Assembly: GCF_003544875.1 (NCBI RefSeq)
Contig: NZ_CP032094.1
Location: 434,001 to 498,000, forward strand
Source: Vibrio alfacsensis
Lineage (GTDB): Bacteria; Pseudomonadota; Gammaproteobacteria; Enterobacterales; Vibrionaceae
DNA: 64,000 bases
Direction of reading: 5' to 3'
Of the stretch, positions 35,801-44,767 are shown piece by piece. Position 1 is the stretch's first letter. Each line of letters starts with the position of its first letter. Made by a program: the position numbers and the translations under genes. The notes beneath the pieces are model-generated. The model saw only the letters and a program-made list of their open reading frames with translations. It did not search any database and was not told where the DNA came from.

Positions 35801-37944
35801 GTTGTCACTACAATCCGAGTGGTCAAGTTCAGTACCAAATCACCGTAAGAAACGATGGCGAAGGCATCGCAAATGATGTGGCTATCGTTGATAAACTCAA
35901 TGAAATTTATACCCAAGCAGCGACTCCTACATTGGCGTTTTCTGGTTACAGTACATCCATTGTTTCTGCGCCGTCACCTGACCGATTTTCAATTACAGGA
36001 CAATATCAGGGAAATGTCCCACTTGATGCTAAGTTCGATTTGATGCCAGGTGATGAAGTGGTATTTGCACTGGACGGCACGGTGGCGGTTGATGCGCTTG
36101 ATGACATTGTTAACGTTGCAACAGTTAATGGGGTAGACAGTAATAACGTCACTCTCGCTCAGGGTGATGCTAAGATCATTGCGCAAAAATCTACGAGCAC
36201 TCCAACGTATACACCAGGTTCTACGATCAAATATGAAATTTTGATTCGTAACGAAACGGATAGTAACCAAGAAGTGAATGTAGAGGACTACATTGGCAGC
36301 TTCACGGTAGAAACGGCGGATGGATCCCAGCAACAAGCGCTAACTGCTTGGAATATAAAGGCGGAAATTTTAAGTGATGGTAATGGGCAAACCAAGATTG
36401 ATGAACTGAAAGCGTTAGAAAGTGTACCGAGTCCCGATATCAACAATAAAATCGAATTGGGTGCAAAAAGTGCTGCGGGTGATGTGTATTCCCTTGTTCG
36501 TATTCAAATCGAGGGTACGGTTCGAGATGATGCCGTTGGTAAGTTCACTAATAATGTCAGCATTGATACTAAAACGTATAACTTGCGCGAGCAGTTTATT
36601 TATCCAGAGCCAGGCAAGTTGGAAATTTCAAAGGTAACAACCGATCCTGCTGCTATTTATCATCCGGGAGAAACAATTGGGTTTGATGTAGAAGTTCAAA
36701 ATACAGGGGGCGGTTATGTAACGGATGCACTGATCGCCGACCTTTGGAAAAACATTAGAACAGAAAAAGCGGGCTCGATGTTACCCGTGCGTGCTTTTGA
36801 TTCTTGGTCAGCAACATCAGTAAGTGTTGATGGTACAGATCCAACCCTGACTCAACCAATTGCGGGCTCTGAGGTGACTGGTGACAATAGTTATCAGATT
36901 CGTTACAACATTCACCCGGGTCACACGGTGAAACTCCACGTCGAAGGTGTTGTTAAGGACGATCTTGTTGGCGATATCACTAACTTCGTTGAGGTCACGG
37001 ATTCCAGTGGAACTCAAACTGCGGATGCCACCTATGTTGCGGCAACTGCGGAGTTAACCGTCTCAAAAGAGGTGGACAAAGCTCAATATGAATCAGGAGA
37101 TTCACTCAGTTACACCATTAAGATTGAAAATACCACGAACAACTGGGCAAATGATGTTGAAGTGAAAGACCTCGTTAATGACATTACTTCGACCAATGTG
37201 ACAGGGGCGACGGTCATCGCGTTTGAATCGGGTTCGATTTTCTTTAATGCGTCATCAAAAACAGGCGAAACGAAATTCCCAGCAGCCACTGGTGAATTTT
37301 TAGATGGTAGTTTGGACATAGGTCCGGCAGATGAAGTCACGATTACCGTTGAGGGGCAACTTGATCCGGAAGTCGTCGGTGATGTGACGAACACTGTTGA
37401 CGTGACATATAACGGTATAAAGAAAACCGCAGAAGCGACCAGTACCGCTAAGATCCCAGATCTGACGTTTACTAAAGAGCCGATGGTAGAGTTTTATAGC
37501 CCGAATCAATCTGCTGGGTACATTTTAAAAATCGTTAATGAGGGGAACAGCTACGCAAACGACATCAACCTCAAAGATGAGATTGGTGCATTATCGGTTG
37601 CGACGATTGACGGTTCAACGAATCAAGCGTTCTTACAATGGGCGGTTCAGTATGTCACAGGCAGTTCATTAACCACGGTTGATAAGAACGAGTTAGTGGT
37701 GAATCAAAATATTGATTACAACATCGACCTTGCGCCTAGAGACACCATAACTTTATATATTGTTGGACTTGTTAATGGTGAAGCGACTGGCGATATCGTT
37801 AACCAAGCAACGCTTAATCATAATGGTAAAGACATAACGGCAACGGCGACGTTACAACCTCGCCCGGGCGATATTGTCATTGAAAAACAACGGATGAACG
37901 TTACTACCAACCAGGAGAGCTCTCAACATTCCGAGTTAAAGTGA
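29890..37944 (+). CDS. Giant secreted DUF11-repeat protein, N-terminal 2684 residues
   Basis: It starts at GTG 29890 after GGGA, with a signal peptide (to about residue 23, ending AHAIAA). The remainder is about 18 tandem beta-sandwich units of roughly 135-160 residues, related to the DUF11/conserved-repeat family. Each begins with a pattern like K-x-Y-x-PG-x-x-x-Y-x-I-x-V-x-N-x-G and continues through AF-x-x-W and a closing VxDxxxGxIxN. Units are diverged rather than recent copies. The frame breaks in unit 19 at an A run (37883-37887): one added A gives EKTTDERYYQPGELSTFRVKV and joins the next ORF into a protein of about 3761 residues. It is exported and presumably forms a long stalk at the surface; secretion may use the outer-membrane protein encoded next. 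Function inferred as adhesion or matrix. Confidence 0.88.
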   Translation: MTIVQRYLAIFMLTFFASAHAIAANEIDISFSPTLGTYYENGQVISYSIEVSNTTASIIRDVSVTNAIWDVLSGSSAAFSQVVISDSHTLGSSAGAYNDKNANLDVVGASLLPFGRITYQIEATVADDAAEDIVLGGTVVKATVSGREQTYENDKKITFTPAEYKYILDAIVTPSEYEVGKALRYTLTATNTGIFAVRGLDIEQAFMALTGETQSGSTASPFSDVSITAVASSGSDPGSYSTSDNLSVQDATISVGGYITYTITATVADDLVSNIVTSATSKTRSGTLDSNELNTPPARPDIELSHRLLSTTPYLINGVVNIEVKATNISGGIAHEYHIKQNIQDIVSSNGLANDLSNNFDHTDVDGNPFSTWDVSVTNIGGKSQSSYQSGPQTDVDSDDTVSIYPGEAITYNIKATLTPITIGTLQGFTASVVDDAGTIVQTATVSDTVEAEKVLSVSDSDISISKTTSASEYVPGGEIEYEITVTNGSSKYFANNLLVQDNLTCVITEQAGGLGDGQAFEKWKVDVISGQDSNGSDPGSYNYGAWSSNPISLTPDIAPGQTIKYKLTAKTNDSSMGLILDNDPSCSSDNVTEEGSGVQTPDDNLRAGKDVDSRFYSSGQALTYTITVSNDGDGFADQVQVLDDLSAVETQDIKGNTIPAYSDWTITAHAYKEDGGDATASDTGITGEIKYPNNLNVIATLQPHSYIEYTIVAQTDPVANGHIQNQVTVDGSVYADRGSDPRDFAIELDKRVKTNTDTGFHAEQTAYSKLDTEVTYEIRLKNAKENGYATNVKVKDTLSTITAGILEPDGVTKPVFKSWQISAEIKSDDPRLDGNATYTDVGSFSDNNDLDTTAQIPPNVEVVYTIVAQIDRTNEDEIIFTRFNNTAEIKTPDSIVQSSATDTAVVYPHDPKVIVAKTTPNDEFIPGQWVNFKVTVVNTGPGYANEVRVTDDIIGLSAFSEWTITSYTDSNNSPFKTGSNAGSKRDYPDNGNINTRIDIDPRVNGTEGYVVYDIRGKVKADYSQDEISNTAEIYDPATNLNQSSSAEIGGTSGEKLNVSILKTADKVRFSPGDDVTYEIRVLNNGSNPETGLKVVDLLNEIRAVLANDKDDHFADLYDQKPFEYWQFDFGSGFQAKTNEDFVYPPGNASNTMTLDAGELRTFRIKARVKDNVIGSQDAGGTLNNKIENDAYIYRDIGQVTEESHVSHHEMERADNGGDVVRKLLVNGVESKFYSPGDTLTYQVTVSSQTGYVNNHGVSEDIESVKTQLLDGSLAAPFEAGFTVDVSKQDSNGGKGTTDGTLDGTVADNQNIDTTIDVAGGDSVTFQVEGIVREDAVGTITIGGITVVPNSYHLSFTKTVDQVSYEPNQALIYRLTIENDGKGNAYNIPVVDNLSSIETELVDGTRGRAFDSGWTIEQRIVSGSSKAITDLDGSIANNKDIRTHASIPAGTKVEYKVTATVNEKAIGEILNLLTVDGDTVSAETKPSAEKFNFSKHVTRIFDSNGTTELNGGYTPGGYIEYEITLKNLNNVHINDMPIKDEISKIQTQYFDGTVGQAFDSWTITTAVDASGISDAGSVTNSSDIDTQFNLAANSFASGDTFVVYTIKAKISEKAVGQILNIAVVDNKQNLVSEPVNMLPAKITKLHKAFTDNSLSTHKTTYNHTNDGKKVVYHLRIENNGKGLEYNKSLQELFSNVKVRIAQNAAGEADNQTLPAFEQYGWDVTVTTSGEATTDIGGYIGGTNSDIDIPVLSIAPGGWIDFVMESQVRFDALDQIVAKPKYNGSNFSAAKIIPDSANLTVEKAIVSIAGKPYATNDTYKPEDEVIYKFTVANTEPVWRDQTVIQDIISNVRVEVIGGTTKSAFSDTDITHTFTSTGTSGNQDTYVGSYDRSDDLDLLVDIAPEEVMEFTIKGKIRPDALGDIDGNTGKAGNHTDTTEIIPPVAPLLTFKKQVIGTTSDSNTCTFPSDDGVGCHYNPSGQVQYQITVRNDGEGIANDVAIVDKLNEIYTQAATPTLAFSGYSTSIVSAPSPDRFSITGQYQGNVPLDAKFDLMPGDEVVFALDGTVAVDALDDIVNVATVNGVDSNNVTLAQGDAKIIAQKSTSTPTYTPGSTIKYEILIRNETDSNQEVNVEDYIGSFTVETADGSQQQALTAWNIKAEILSDGNGQTKIDELKALESVPSPDINNKIELGAKSAAGDVYSLVRIQIEGTVRDDAVGKFTNNVSIDTKTYNLREQFIYPEPGKLEISKVTTDPAAIYHPGETIGFDVEVQNTGGGYVTDALIADLWKNIRTEKAGSMLPVRAFDSWSATSVSVDGTDPTLTQPIAGSEVTGDNSYQIRYNIHPGHTVKLHVEGVVKDDLVGDITNFVEVTDSSGTQTADATYVAATAELTVSKEVDKAQYESGDSLSYTIKIENTTNNWANDVEVKDLVNDITSTNVTGATVIAFESGSIFFNASSKTGETKFPAATGEFLDGSLDIGPADEVTITVEGQLDPEVVGDVTNTVDVTYNGIKKTAEATSTAKIPDLTFTKEPMVEFYSPNQSAGYILKIVNEGNSYANDINLKDEIGALSVATIDGSTNQAFLQWAVQYVTGSSLTTVDKNELVVNQNIDYNIDLAPRDTITLYIVGLVNGEATGDIVNQATLNHNGKDITATATLQPRPGDIVIEKQRMNVTTNQESSQHSELK

Positions 37945-40900
37945 CGAACAATGGTTCGGGTTTTGCCGCAAATGTGCAGTTAGAAGATCTTATTTCCGAA
38001 CTAAAAGTGGAGACCTCCGGCGGGGCAATAGAATCCGCGTTACTTGATTGGACCATTGTGACAACCAAAGGTGATCCTCGCACGAATATCGAAAAAGTAC
38101 CGGGGCCGAACCAAAATATTGATACACGTTTAGATATTGCGCCTAGCGATACTGTTGAATTTGCTATAACAGGTACGGTGAATAATAGTGCAGTAGCAAA
38201 TATCGTGAATACGGCAAGTGCTGAATTCGGCGGTGCAATATTGGATGCGACAGCAACGCTAGAAACTCTCCCAGAAGAGGTGTGGATAGAGAAAACTGTC
38301 GAATCACCGACATATATTCCGGGTGAGAATGCTGTATTCCACGTTCGTGTTTATAACGGAACGGACGGCTTTGATAATGACATTAAGCTTGAAGATATTT
38401 TGTCCGGCATAAAAGCCATCAATATTCACGGTGTCAATGAGCGTGCATTTGAGAGTTGGACGATTGAAACCAAGACGAATGACAATCGTACAACGGTTAC
38501 ACCGATGCCAATGGACGATCAAGATATTCGTTCTGTGATTGATATTGCGCCACATGACATTGTTGAATTTACGATTACGGCAAAAACCAACCCATTAGCT
38601 GCGAGTGAAATTACCAATATCGCGACGGCAGATCTGAATGGTACAACACAGCAATCTAGCGCAACCATTCAGCCTCAGTCACAAGGAATCTCAATCGAGA
38701 AAACGGCAGATACGGAATACTACGTGCCGGGAACCGAAGCGACATTCCGCGTCAAGATCAAGAATGAGGGGACGGTGCCAGCAACCGATGTCGATGTTCA
38801 AGATGCGATCAGCAGCCTAGAGGTCCTTCGACTTGATGGTACTAGAGTCAAAGCGTTTGATTCTTGGCGAATTGACGTGAATAAAAACGATCCTGAAACA
38901 GAAATCACCAACATACCAAGTGTGAATTCGGATATTGAGTCTACATTGATCATCGCTGCAAACGATGAAGTTGAGCTCGTTATCACTGGTCTTGTTAATC
39001 AATACGCGACAGGTGAGATTGAAAATACAGCGAGCGCGACATTCAGAGGTGAAACTCAGGACGCAACTGCAACACTGTTTGCCATGCCAGAGTCTATTAA
39101 GCTTGAGAAGACCGTAGACGATGAGTATTACCGTCCAGGTGAAAATGTCACTTATCGCGTGGTATTGAGTAATGAATCCAGCTCGTTTACTGAAGCGATC
39201 ATTCTGAAAGATCTGCTTTCTGAACTTAAAGTGAATACGATTCATGATACCGAAGAAAGTGCCTTTACCTCTTGGAGTATAACCAGCTCATACAGCGATG
39301 ACCGTACCATTGTCTTGCCACAGATCCAGGGTGATAACCTTGATGTGAATAGTCGCGTGATCCTCGCGCCAAACGACAAGTTAGACATCGAAATTACAGG
39401 TATTGTGAATGCAGATGCCATGGGAGAAATCACTAACCATGCGTATGCCTATGACAACTCGGAAAGTGATGTTCTAGCGGACGATTTTGTCACTATCAAG
39501 CCACAACCGATCATCTTATCGGTAACCAAAGTGGCAGATAAAGCGGAATACACCAACGACGACGATGAAATCACCTTCACGATGACGGCCGCTAACCGTG
39601 GTTCTACGGATGCGGAGAGTGTCAACTTGTTAGACGAAATCGACAAGCTGATTGGTAAAAATGGCAATCCATTGTTCACCACATGGAAAGCGATCATCAC
39701 CGAGCTTAAGTCTGGTGTTGTGGTTTCTGTCGATTCAGATAGTAACGTCGATTCAAACCACACCATGAAAGCGTATCAAGGTAATGAATACGAAATTGTA
39801 GTGACGGGTGAAATCAACCAAGGCATTGATGACAACTTTACTAACGTCTTTACCGCAACAGCGTCGACAGGTGAAGTCGCATCCGCCAACGTCACGATCA
39901 AGGTTAAGAAGCAAGCCTACAACGAAGGCATGCTGAAAGTGACCAAGGTAGCGAGCAAATCAGAAGCAAGTGTTGGTGAAGTCGTTGAGTACGAAGTCGT
40001 GATCACCAACGAAAACGACAATCCATTCACGGGTGTGCGTTTGGTTGATCGCTACCCAGGTGGTTTCGTTTACATCCCGGACTCGACGGAGATGGTCAAT
40101 AGCGGCCCTGATGGTGTATTTGATACCTCGGATGACATCCAAATAACAGTTGAGCCAACGAAGACCAATCAACTGTTCTTCGAAGTGGGCGACATGAATA
40201 TCTACGGTAAGGGCGATTCGAAAACCGCTGATGCTGTGCGTATTCGTTATCTGATGCGTGTGAGTGTCGGGGCAACGTTTGGTGTTTATACCAACACGGC
40301 TTGGGCGGAAGCGCCACCTGCAGAGAGCTTCTCAGCACAACGCGCGACGACCTCCTATGTGGTGAAATCGAACCTTGCTAGTGCGACGGTAGAGGTGATG
40401 CCAGACAAGGTATTCGATACCGCTTCTATCATCGGCAAGGTATTTGAAGACCACAATGGTGACGGTTTCCAAGCCGATGCGACCGCGGATGATATCTACA
40501 TCGATATTGACTTAGCCGTGGGTGAGTACATTGCTGGTTCGACATTCATTATACAGGATGGCGTTGAAACTCAACTTAAAGACGTGAATGTGACACAGCA
40601 AGACCAAGATGTCGTGATGTCAAGTGTGGACAAAGGTTATGAAGTCGATGAGCTGTACGGCCTGTCTCGTAACCGTACCCTCGAACACAGCAACAAAGTG
40701 GTGTTCCAGTTTAATACACGAACTCGCCAAGGTTTCCCGTTCAAGGTGACAACGGATAACGGCACGCACATTGAGTTTGATAATCAAGGTAACGCGATTA
40801 CCAAGCATAAAGGAGATAAGAAAAAAGGTCTGTCGGCAGAGAACATCGACGTGGTGAGAAACCTCTACCGAGATGGTGATATGTACCTATGGGAAATCAT

Positions 40901-41174
40901 CGTAGAGAACAAAGGACTTTACGAAGACGGTATCCCAGGTGTTCGACTGCTAACGGTCGAAGGCATCATTATCGAGACAGACCAATATGGTCGATACCAT
41001 GTTCCAGATCAGTGGGTGTTGAATAAAAAAGGCAAGCAGTTCCTAGTTAAGGTGGACACAGACTCCTTACCAACAGGCATGAAAGTGATCAGTGAGAACC
41101 CGAAAGTACGCCGAATCACACCAAACAAACTGACGAAATTCAACTTCAGCATCAAAAGCAGTGGGGATGATTAA
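37941..41174 (+). CDS. Giant DUF11-repeat protein, C-terminal part (frameshift product)
   Basis: This 1077-residue ORF continues the upstream protein and lacks its own signal peptide, so the GTG at 37941 is probably not a real start. It contains about six further repeat units; the last (about residues 655-790, EVVEYEVVITNENDNPFTGVRLVDRYPGG) is closest to canonical DUF11. A different C-terminal module follows, with ASIIGKVFEDHNGDGFQ (Asp/Asn-rich, calcium-binding-like SdrD_B type) and GIPGVRLLTVEGIIIETDQYGRYHV (about 980-1010). This end resembles the terminal domain of repeat proteins encoded beside outer-membrane barrels. No LPXTG, T1SS or PEP-CTERM signal is visible. Read as one gene with 29890-37944. 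Confidence 0.85.
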   Translation: MTNNGSGFAANVQLEDLISELKVETSGGAIESALLDWTIVTTKGDPRTNIEKVPGPNQNIDTRLDIAPSDTVEFAITGTVNNSAVANIVNTASAEFGGAILDATATLETLPEEVWIEKTVESPTYIPGENAVFHVRVYNGTDGFDNDIKLEDILSGIKAINIHGVNERAFESWTIETKTNDNRTTVTPMPMDDQDIRSVIDIAPHDIVEFTITAKTNPLAASEITNIATADLNGTTQQSSATIQPQSQGISIEKTADTEYYVPGTEATFRVKIKNEGTVPATDVDVQDAISSLEVLRLDGTRVKAFDSWRIDVNKNDPETEITNIPSVNSDIESTLIIAANDEVELVITGLVNQYATGEIENTASATFRGETQDATATLFAMPESIKLEKTVDDEYYRPGENVTYRVVLSNESSSFTEAIILKDLLSELKVNTIHDTEESAFTSWSITSSYSDDRTIVLPQIQGDNLDVNSRVILAPNDKLDIEITGIVNADAMGEITNHAYAYDNSESDVLADDFVTIKPQPIILSVTKVADKAEYTNDDDEITFTMTAANRGSTDAESVNLLDEIDKLIGKNGNPLFTTWKAIITELKSGVVVSVDSDSNVDSNHTMKAYQGNEYEIVVTGEINQGIDDNFTNVFTATASTGEVASANVTIKVKKQAYNEGMLKVTKVASKSEASVGEVVEYEVVITNENDNPFTGVRLVDRYPGGFVYIPDSTEMVNSGPDGVFDTSDDIQITVEPTKTNQLFFEVGDMNIYGKGDSKTADAVRIRYLMRVSVGATFGVYTNTAWAEAPPAESFSAQRATTSYVVKSNLASATVEVMPDKVFDTASIIGKVFEDHNGDGFQADATADDIYIDIDLAVGEYIAGSTFIIQDGVETQLKDVNVTQQDQDVVMSSVDKGYEVDELYGLSRNRTLEHSNKVVFQFNTRTRQGFPFKVTTDNGTHIEFDNQGNAITKHKGDKKKGLSAENIDVVRNLYRDGDMYLWEIIVENKGLYEDGIPGVRLLTVEGIIIETDQYGRYHVPDQWVLNKKGKQFLVKVDTDSLPTGMKVISENPKVRRITPNKLTKFNFSIKSSGDD

Positions 41175-41242
41175 CCGTTCGCAGTACAGACGCAGGCTGG
41201 GTGAGCCCCAGCCAACCACTCAGGCGGTTAAGCAGGATTATT

Positions 41243-44200
41243 ATGATTAGATTTAAACAATCAAAACTGACAATGTGTATCGTGGCTGCGTTGCCAATAC
41301 TTTCGTACGCGAAAGACACCAGCCAATTGGAGAAAATTGACAGTGACTCACTGGGTATTGAAGTAAAAGCTCACGAACAAACGGATAACTCACGCATCTA
41401 CCTAGACCAAGGAGCTATTTGGGTGAGTCGCGACATCATGCGATTTGACCCGGTACTTGACTTGAGTATTAGCAGCGATGTTGAAGTGAGAGATGGCAAG
41501 CCGCTGCAAGAGATGAGCTTTGCTATCACAACCAACTTCAGCTACTACGTTGACCATTACCAACTGGAAGTCTTCCGTGGTGGTGACCGTGGCTTGGTTG
41601 ATCCTCTAGCAGTGGTAGAAGGCCAGCAATTTGCTAACGATTTCAACATTGTTTGGGATGGCACGACCGACCAAGAGTATCAATTTGAATCCAACACGCA
41701 GTTGTTGTTCCGTTTAAAAGCTTTCGATAAAGACGGCAATATGGACGTGACGACGGTTGGTGTGATTGACCTTGTCGAGCCAGACTCTGAAGTCGATATC
41801 GACAAGAACGACGGTGAAGAAGCGCAAAGCCGCAAGCTCGGTAAAGCCCAGTTGATGCGTCACAACATTCCTACTTCTGCGGGTCTAGCAAGATTCATGG
41901 GGACGGGCTTAAAAGGCGTCGATAAAGTCGTGATTGGCGAAGATGAGTTTGATGTGGAAGAGGGCGAGCTATACGCAGAACAATACTTGCCAGCAGATGC
42001 GTATCTGTTCCCAACTCGTGTGGTATTCGACAGTGGTGAAGAGCGCCGTTACCAACTCTACGTGCGTATCCCTGATGAGTATTGGGTACAAGCGGGTCTT
42101 GCGGATTTCTACATCGGTAAGAATAAAGTGACGGGCAACTCCGCCGCATTAGCCGTCGACGAGCAATATCAAGATGACATCTATAACCAAGGGCGCTTGG
42201 CGTACTTTGGTCAGGGTAAGTTTGGCGACAAACTCAGAGTGACCACTCACTTTGATACTAAAGAGAGTGACGTTCGAGACATGTTTAAGAACCCGTTTGC
42301 CTCTGACTCCTCCAGTGTATTCGACATTCTCGAAGACGACGATGAGATGTATTACGGCAACTATGGTGACAGCTCCAACATCTACAAAGTGGTGAACACC
42401 AAAGGTAAGGTTTACCTCAACGTTGAGTACGACAAATCCAATGTGTTGTGGGGTAACTACAACACCGGGATTACTGGCACCGACAACAACGATTACAACC
42501 GTAGCTTATACGGCTTCAAAGGGGATTACCGTACGCGCTCAACCACCAAGTTTGGTGAAGATCGCCTAAACATTGTCGGCTTTGTGGCTGAATCAGATTC
42601 TCTGTTTGCTCATGATGAGTTCTTAGGCACAGGCGGTTCGCTCTACTTCTTGCGTCATGGTGAAGTGGTGCCGGGCAGTGACAAAGTAATGGTGAGAGTT
42701 GTCGACCCAGACAGTAGCATTACTATTCAAGAAATGCCGCTACAATCGGGGCGAGACTATGAAATCGATCCATACCAAGGCCGCATTATTCTGACTAGGC
42801 CGCTGAATAATATCATCTCAGATAACTTTGGCTCGGTAATCAACGATCAACCCGCTTCGGGTTACGATAACTATCTTGCCGTGGACTATGAATATGTTCC
42901 TCAAGGTAGTGATGCGCTAGATGCAATGACCGCTGGTGGCCGTGTGAAAGGCTGGGTGAACGACTACATCGGTGTGGGTGCCAACTACCAAACTGAAGAA
43001 AAAGATAACCAAGACTACGAAGCCTACGGTACGGACTTAACGTTGCGTGCATCCGAGGGTACGTATTTGAAAGCCGAATTCGGACACAGTAAAGGTCGTC
43101 AAACCGATTCCAACTACGTTTCTTTCGATGGCGGTTTAACTTTCACCCCAATTGGCAGCAACGCGGAAGATCGTGAAGGTGATATCTACCAAGTCAAAGG
43201 GGTAATGAACCTTTACGATTTAGCACCAAACGTCTTCTCTGCGGTGGGTAACGATGTAAAAGCTTGGTACAAATCTAAAGACGCAGGTTACAGCTTTGCC
43301 AGCCAAGATGATGACCTAGAACAAGAATCATACGGTACCGAAATTCGTTTCCAAGCCACTGACCGAGTTGCTGTGAAGACGCGTTTTACCTCTATTGAAG
43401 AGCGCGAGTTAGATGGTGACTTGAGAACCGATACCCAGCAAGCGGAATTGGAAACCCAAGTTAAAGTCACTAAACACATCAAGATTTCGGCAGCGGGTAA
43501 ACAGGTTGAAGAGCTGAACAATGAGGATGAAAAAGGCAAAGGCACCTTAGCGGGTCTGCGTGCTGACTACATCTGGGACAGCGACAACAACGTGTACATC
43601 AAAGGCCAGAAAACCGTAGGCCAAACCGACGAATACGATGAGAACGACAGCGTCACACTAGGTGGTGAAACCCGTATCCTAGAAGACTTTGTGGTAGGTG
43701 CGGAATACACCACTGGTGATCGCGGTGATGCCGCAGAAGCGAGCGTGACGTATGACGTAACCGAAGATTATAGCACTTACTTAACTTACGTAGACGACAC
43801 ATACGAAGGCAAAAACAATGTGATTGTCGGCCAACGTGCTGACCTGACTTCAACGATCGATTTTTACCAAGAAAACCAATTTGTTGATGAGAACAATGGC
43901 AAAGGGCGTATTGACTCATTTGGCTTCGGCTATGACATGAATGACGATATCGACATGGGGATTGGCTACCAAAAAGGCGAAATCGAAGACGACCAGAAGA
44001 TCACCACTGAACGCCAATCGGTGAGTGTCAGTACGTCGATAGATGTGGATGATGTACTCTTTAAAAATAAAGTGGAATACCGAGTCGACAAAACGGATGA
44101 TTCTACTGATCCCGATAGAAAACGAGTGGAACAATGGGTCACTACCAACCGCTATACGCACCATTTAACAGAAGAATATACCTTATTCGGCAAGTTCAAC

Positions 44201-44758
44201 TACTCACGCTCTGAGAGCAAATCGAGCGATAAAGTATTGGCACGCTTTATTGAGTCGACCGCAGGTTTAGCATATCGACCAATCTACAACGACCGATTGA
44301 ACGTACTCTCTCGCTACACGTATTTGGTGGACTTCGACCAACTTAACCGCGATGTGGATTACAAAGATGAAGAAAGCCACATCATCGAAATCGAAGGTAT
44401 CTACTCGTTGGATGCAAACTGGGATTTAGGCGCGAAATACGCTTATAAGGACAAGCATGAAATTTTCACTCGTCAGTCAGGCGAAGACATTCCAGTCGAC
44501 AGTAAAATTTCTCTCTACGGTTTGAGTGCCTCTTACCGTGTTATGAAAGATTGGGACGTGACCGGTGAATACCATTGGAAGACGGACAGCACCTACGACG
44601 AATTAGAGCAGGGCGCATTGGTTTCGGTTAACAAACATTTGAGCGACAACTTCAAAGTCGGCGTGGGTTACAACTTCTCAGGCTTTGATGGCAACCTAGC
44701 GAATGATGACGATTACGACGCATCAGGCGTGTTCATTAACCTAGTTGGTAAGTTATAA
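41243..44758 (+). CDS. Large outer-membrane protein, probable beta-barrel, partner of the giant repeat protein
   Basis: The ATG at 41243 (AGGA upstream) gives 1171 residues with a signal peptide (MIRFKQSKLTMCIVAALPILSYA); the GTG at 41201 is less likely. Residues about 25-330 look like periplasmic beta-domains. Residues about 330-620 contain a repeated GxLAYFGQGKFGDKL/LYFLRHGEVVPGSDKV style with TSGRDYEIDPYQGRIILTR-like phrases. From about 620 to the end, short alternating, aromatic-rich strands separated by acidic turns suggest a barrel of many strands. It ends ...VFINLVGKL, without the usual terminal Phe. I do not recognise a named family. It lies 68 bp after the giant gene and 9 bp before the OmpA lipoprotein, so it is likely a secretion pore or surface anchor (inference). 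Confidence 0.8.
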   Translation: MIRFKQSKLTMCIVAALPILSYAKDTSQLEKIDSDSLGIEVKAHEQTDNSRIYLDQGAIWVSRDIMRFDPVLDLSISSDVEVRDGKPLQEMSFAITTNFSYYVDHYQLEVFRGGDRGLVDPLAVVEGQQFANDFNIVWDGTTDQEYQFESNTQLLFRLKAFDKDGNMDVTTVGVIDLVEPDSEVDIDKNDGEEAQSRKLGKAQLMRHNIPTSAGLARFMGTGLKGVDKVVIGEDEFDVEEGELYAEQYLPADAYLFPTRVVFDSGEERRYQLYVRIPDEYWVQAGLADFYIGKNKVTGNSAALAVDEQYQDDIYNQGRLAYFGQGKFGDKLRVTTHFDTKESDVRDMFKNPFASDSSSVFDILEDDDEMYYGNYGDSSNIYKVVNTKGKVYLNVEYDKSNVLWGNYNTGITGTDNNDYNRSLYGFKGDYRTRSTTKFGEDRLNIVGFVAESDSLFAHDEFLGTGGSLYFLRHGEVVPGSDKVMVRVVDPDSSITIQEMPLQSGRDYEIDPYQGRIILTRPLNNIISDNFGSVINDQPASGYDNYLAVDYEYVPQGSDALDAMTAGGRVKGWVNDYIGVGANYQTEEKDNQDYEAYGTDLTLRASEGTYLKAEFGHSKGRQTDSNYVSFDGGLTFTPIGSNAEDREGDIYQVKGVMNLYDLAPNVFSAVGNDVKAWYKSKDAGYSFASQDDDLEQESYGTEIRFQATDRVAVKTRFTSIEERELDGDLRTDTQQAELETQVKVTKHIKISAAGKQVEELNNEDEKGKGTLAGLRADYIWDSDNNVYIKGQKTVGQTDEYDENDSVTLGGETRILEDFVVGAEYTTGDRGDAAEASVTYDVTEDYSTYLTYVDDTYEGKNNVIVGQRADLTSTIDFYQENQFVDENNGKGRIDSFGFGYDMNDDIDMGIGYQKGEIEDDQKITTERQSVSVSTSIDVDDVLFKNKVEYRVDKTDDSTDPDRKRVEQWVTTNRYTHHLTEEYTLFGKFNYSRSESKSSDKVLARFIESTAGLAYRPIYNDRLNVLSRYTYLVDFDQLNRDVDYKDEESHIIEIEGIYSLDANWDLGAKYAYKDKHEIFTRQSGEDIPVDSKISLYGLSASYRVMKDWDVTGEYHWKTDSTYDELEQGALVSVNKHLSDNFKVGVGYNFSGFDGNLANDDDYDASGVFINLVGKL

Positions 44759-44767
44759 GAGGGCGAT

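Noticed and set aside
29890..41174. RTX or type V (autotransporter) adhesin
   Set aside because: No GGxGxD nonapeptides and no C-terminal barrel or YadA-type anchor in the giant protein itself; the repeats fit DUF11-like beta-sandwiches.
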